DNA of 6,894 bases. Origin: CALMEH01 sp964548225 (GTDB taxonomy: Bacteria > Acidobacteriota > Blastocatellia > Pyrinomonadales > Pyrinomonadaceae). Numbering within the stretch: the stretch's first letter is position 1; each line of letters starts with the position of its first letter. The translations under genes and the position numbers were made by a program. The notes below the pieces were generated by a model, which saw nothing but the letters and a program-made list of their open reading frames with translations, searched no databases and had not been told where the DNA came from. Below, piece after piece: positions 5,259 through 6,894 of this stretch. The stretch spans positions 1-6,894 of the forward strand of contig CAZJQP010000128.1 of NCBI GenBank assembly GCA_964548225.1, written 5' to 3'.

Positions 5259-5654
5259 ATGGCATTTAAGAATGAAAGTTTAATAAACACGATTGAATTG
5301 GGCAGAGCAATCAAACGCCGCCGCGAAGAATTGAGTTTGAGTTTACGCGATGTTGCCGATGTTACACAGGTATCGGCTTCGACACTTTCGCGTATTGAAA
5401 ATGGAACGGGAAAACCTGATGCAGACAACATTGCGCGTTTGACCAACTGGCTCGATATGCCGGTTGACCGCGTAATGAAAAAACAGGGAAGTTCGGAAGA
5501 TGTAGAGGCGGTTGTTTATTATCCGCACGAAGCCACGCCGGAAATTGTCGAAGCGCATCTTCGCGCCGACAAAAATTTAACGCCTGAAACGGCAAAAGCC
5601 TTGTCGGAACTTTTCCGCGTCGCTTATTCAAACTTTAAAAATCAACAAAAATAA
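5259..5654 (+). CDS. XRE-family helix-turn-helix regulator
   Basis: This 131-residue DNA-binding protein has a Cro/C1-type helix-turn-helix at residues 14-72. It begins ELGRAIKRRREELSLSLRDVA, contains the recognition helix VSASTLSRIENG (38-49), and ends NIARLTNWLDMPVDRVM. The C-terminal half carries a conserved-looking PEIVEAHLRADKNLTPE.AKALSELFRVAY (94-123), probably for dimerisation or ligand response; I do not recognise it as a named domain. The ATG at 5259 was chosen because AGGAG (5246-5250) sits eight bases upstream. A longer frame from a TTG at 5181 would start ahead of the predicted transcription start. It is divergent from the SWIM-Rad52 gene with shared operator-like repeats, so autoregulation and control of that gene are likely. 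Lambda-like C1/Cro repressors occupy similar positions next to phage recombination genes. Confidence 0.9.
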   Translation: MAFKNESLINTIELGRAIKRRREELSLSLRDVADVTQVSASTLSRIENGTGKPDADNIARLTNWLDMPVDRVMKKQGSSEDVEAVVYYPHEATPEIVEAHLRADKNLTPETAKALSELFRVAYSNFKNQQK

Positions 5655-5712
5655 TTGGCAATTTGCTTGAAATTTAAGCGTCATTAGTTGTTTTAATCGG
5701 TAGAAAATAATT

Positions 5713-6117
5713 ATGAAAACACTAGCGCAAATCGGACAAATCAGAAGTGAAACCGCAAACGACAAAGGTTTTGCGATTGATACGACATTCGTTCTTTTCT
5801 TTTTGGCGGTCGAATTCGGGCAGATGCTCGGCAATTTCGGGCTTGATACGGTAATTTTTGCAATTACGCTTTTGATGATGCTGGTTTTACCGTATTTTCT
5901 GCCGTCGGACGAAAAACAGTCGTTTGGAAACTGGCTTTTAGGCAGAAGTTTGATTGCCGGATTTGCGATTTCGATTGGCGCGGCTTTCAAACAATCTTTA
6001 GGTATCGTTTTGCCTGAAACATTTCGATTTTTGCCGATGACGCTTTTAATCGTAACCGCGATGCTTTCGTGCTACATCCAATTTTACGGTTTTCTCAAAC
6101 TTCGCCTTGCAAAATAG
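5713..6117 (+). CDS. Four-helix membrane protein of unknown function
   Basis: I do not recognise a family. The 134-residue protein has a short polar N-terminus (1-20, with several charged residues) and then four likely membrane helices: about 22-40 (TTFVLFFLAVEFGQML), 44-63 (LDTVIFAITLLMMLVLPYFL), 76-93 (LGRSLIAGFAISIGAAF) and 107-128 (LPMTLLIVTAMLSCYIQFYG). It ends in a basic LKLRLAK tail. The loop between helices two and three (PSDEKQSFGNW) is acidic to polar. There is no cleavable signal peptide and no obvious catalytic motif. It begins 58 bases after the XRE gene, with only a weak ribosome site, and could be read from the same promoter. A strong terminator follows. Codon use and hydrophobic periodicity support a real gene, but the role is open. 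Confidence 0.78.
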   Translation: MKTLAQIGQIRSETANDKGFAIDTTFVLFFLAVEFGQMLGNFGLDTVIFAITLLMMLVLPYFLPSDEKQSFGNWLLGRSLIAGFAISIGAAFKQSLGIVLPETFRFLPMTLLIVTAMLSCYIQFYGFLKLRLAK

Positions 6118-6146
6118 GCAAAAGGCGCAAAGCGAAGTTGAAAGCG

Positions 6147-6187
6147 AAAAATCCGCGCACGTTTCGGGACGCTGCGCGGATTTTTTT
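6147..6187 (+). terminator. Intrinsic terminator after the membrane protein gene
   Basis: AAAAATCCGCGCA (6147-6159) pairs perfectly with 6173-6185, with a small CGT/ACG inner stem in the loop. The GC-rich core is followed by seven T (6181-6187). It separates the XRE/membrane protein transcript from the toxin-antitoxin operon. By symmetry it has an A run on the other side and could act both ways. Confidence 0.93.
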
Positions 6188-6189
6188 GT

Positions 6190-6221
6190 TTGATTTAATG
6201 TTATAACTTATGTTATACTTT
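6190..6221 (+). promoter_or_regulatory. Toxin-antitoxin promoter with tandem 12-bp operator-like repeat
   Basis: ATGTTATAACTT (6198-6209) is followed immediately by ATGTTATACTTT (6210-6221). The second copy contains a near-consensus -10, TATACT (6214-6219), with TTGATT (6190-6195) 18 bases upstream. The repeat is well placed for binding by the AbrB-type antitoxin. The predicted start point is about three bases before the antitoxin ATG, so the mRNA would be essentially leaderless. Confidence 0.6.
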
Positions 6222-6228
6222 GATTACT

Positions 6229-6456
6229 ATGACGAATAAATTAAAAGTTACAGTCATCGGAAATTCAACTGGCGTGATTTTGCCGAAGGACATTTTGCAA
6301 AAACTTCGCGTTTCAAAAGGCGACACGCTTTTTGCACTTGAAACTGCTAACGGAATTGAACTTACTCCTTATAATCCTGAACTTGAACAGCAAATGAAAC
6401 TTGCCGAACAAGTAATGCGCGAAGACCGCGACGCATTGCGAAAACTCGCGGAATAA
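6229..6456 (+). CDS. AbrB/MazE-type antitoxin
   Basis: This 75-residue protein has a swapped-hairpin AbrB DNA-binding domain at residues 4-47: KLKVTVIGNSTGVILPKDILQKLRVSKGD, then LFALETANGIELTPY. A charged helical tail follows (51-75, EQQMKLAEQVMREDRDALRKLAE), which should wrap the partner toxin. It lies one base upstream of the Doc gene, the usual antitoxin-first order. As in most type II systems, the complex probably represses its own promoter through the 12-bp repeat. The ATG at 6229 is preferred to a TTG at 6220, which falls within the predicted promoter. No Shine-Dalgarno sequence precedes it. Doc is classically paired with a Phd antitoxin; the AbrB-Doc combination is also common in sequence databases. 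Confidence 0.92.
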   Translation: MTNKLKVTVIGNSTGVILPKDILQKLRVSKGDTLFALETANGIELTPYNPELEQQMKLAEQVMREDRDALRKLAE

Positions 6457-6457
6457 A

Positions 6458-6859
6458 ATGTCAGAAATAAAATGGCTGCTTGAAGAAGCCCTGTATGCTA
6501 TTCACAAACGCCAAATCGCCGAACACGGCGGAAGCGACGGTGTGCGCGATGAAGGTTTGATGCTTTCAGCCTTGGCACGTCCGCAGAATCTTTACGCTTA
6601 CAGCGAAGAAACGCCCGATATTTCTGCGCTTGCGGCATCGTTAGCTTACGGAATTGCGAAAAATCATCCGTTTATTGATGGAAATAAGCGCACGTCTTTG
6701 GTCGTTTCGCGGACATTTTTACTTTTAAATGGTTTCGATATAAAAGCGACGCAAGAGGAAAAGTATTTAACTTTCTTGAGTTTGGCGGAAGGAAGTTTGA
6801 GCGAAGAAAAACTAGCCGAATGGTTTCGGTCAAAATTAGTTAACGTCAGTTCGGGATAA
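6458..6859 (+). CDS. doc: Doc (death-on-curing) family Fic-fold toxin
   Basis: This 133-residue protein carries the Fic/Doc core. It begins ALYAIHKRQIAEHGG.DGVRDEGLMLSALARPQN (11-44), typical of Doc, and holds the active loop HPFIDGNKR at 70-78, within a helix pair ending LLLNGFDI (88-95). His70 is the catalytic base and Asp74 the expected metal contact. Lys77, and Leu81 in place of the second Arg of AMP-transferring Fic enzymes, resemble phage P1 Doc. P1 Doc phosphorylates elongation factor EF-Tu and stops translation. Gly75, however, is as in canonical Fic and differs from the Ala of P1 Doc. The start codon is one base after the antitoxin stop, so translation is coupled. Length is normal and no damage is visible, so the toxin looks intact and should be held in check by the 6229-6456 partner. 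Confidence 0.95.
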   Translation: MSEIKWLLEEALYAIHKRQIAEHGGSDGVRDEGLMLSALARPQNLYAYSEETPDISALAASLAYGIAKNHPFIDGNKRTSLVVSRTFLLLNGFDIKATQEEKYLTFLSLAEGSLSEEKLAEWFRSKLVNVSSG

Positions 6860-6869
6860 GGACTGGAGC

Positions 6870-6886
6870 GCAAGCGTCCCGCTTGC
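6870..6886. repeat. Short GC-rich palindromic repeat (GCAAGCG-TCC-CGCTTGC)
   Basis: A 7-bp perfect stem with a 3-base loop begins ten bases after the toxin stop, flanked by GGAGC and AATGAGC. I recall similar GCAGGCG/CGCCTGC strings as highly dispersed intergenic repeats in several bacterial genomes, including Acidobacteriota. There is no T run, so it is a poor terminator. The window ends here, so the full element cannot be seen. Confidence 0.6.
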
Positions 6887-6894
6887 AATGAGCG

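Noticed and set aside
5665..5679. Dyad GCTTGA/TTAAGC between the XRE and membrane protein genes as a terminator
   Set aside because: The stem is short and AT-rich with a wobble pair and no following T run.

Overview
The window looks like chromosomal DNA from a moderately AT-rich bacterium. Small housekeeping and accessory genes are separated by short intergenic regions that carry several hairpin and heptamer repeats. Gene content (ACT-type malic enzyme, LexA paralog, CFP32-like VOC pair, YegP-like protein, Rad52-like protein, AbrB/Doc pair) and a GCAAGCG-TCC-CGCTTGC repeat at the right edge suggest an environmental lineage, perhaps Acidobacteriota (Blastocatellia). That taxon is a guess from style, not from a search.

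Left half, all on the minus strand. At 39-1238 is an ACT-domain malic enzyme that stops abruptly before its conserved C-terminal part. At 1338-1958 is a LexA-like repressor in which the autocleavage Ser, Lys and Ala-Gly site all appear to be missing. At 2167-3004 are two tandem, translationally coupled VOC (glyoxalase-fold) genes. At 3135-3473 is a two-repeat YegP/DUF1508 protein with a strong terminator after it.

Centre. At 3740-4999 (minus) is an unusual gene: an N-terminal SWIM zinc finger joined by a variable linker to a Rad52/DdrA-like single-strand-annealing domain. The linker contains an inverted array of heptamer repeats, and a second element of the same architecture lies just after the stop codon. 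A good Shine-Dalgarno sequence and ATG inside the frame could yield a Rad52-only product. Divergent from it, at 5259-5654 (plus), is an XRE-type regulator. The space between them holds two back-to-back promoters of near-consensus form. TGAAAC motifs sit at both predicted transcription starts and between the -35 boxes, so the regulator probably controls itself and the recombinase. The recombinase leader can form mutually exclusive hairpins.

Right part, plus strand. A four-helix membrane protein of unknown function (5713-6117) is followed by a strong terminator. Then comes an AbrB-type antitoxin and Doc/Fic toxin operon (6229-6859), whose promoter carries a 12-bp tandem repeat over the -10 and predicts an almost leaderless mRNA.

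The most system-like unit is the XRE regulator / SWIM-Rad52 divergon at 3604-5654, which resembles a regulated recombination or DNA-damage module. The degenerate LexA homolog nearby may or may not be related.
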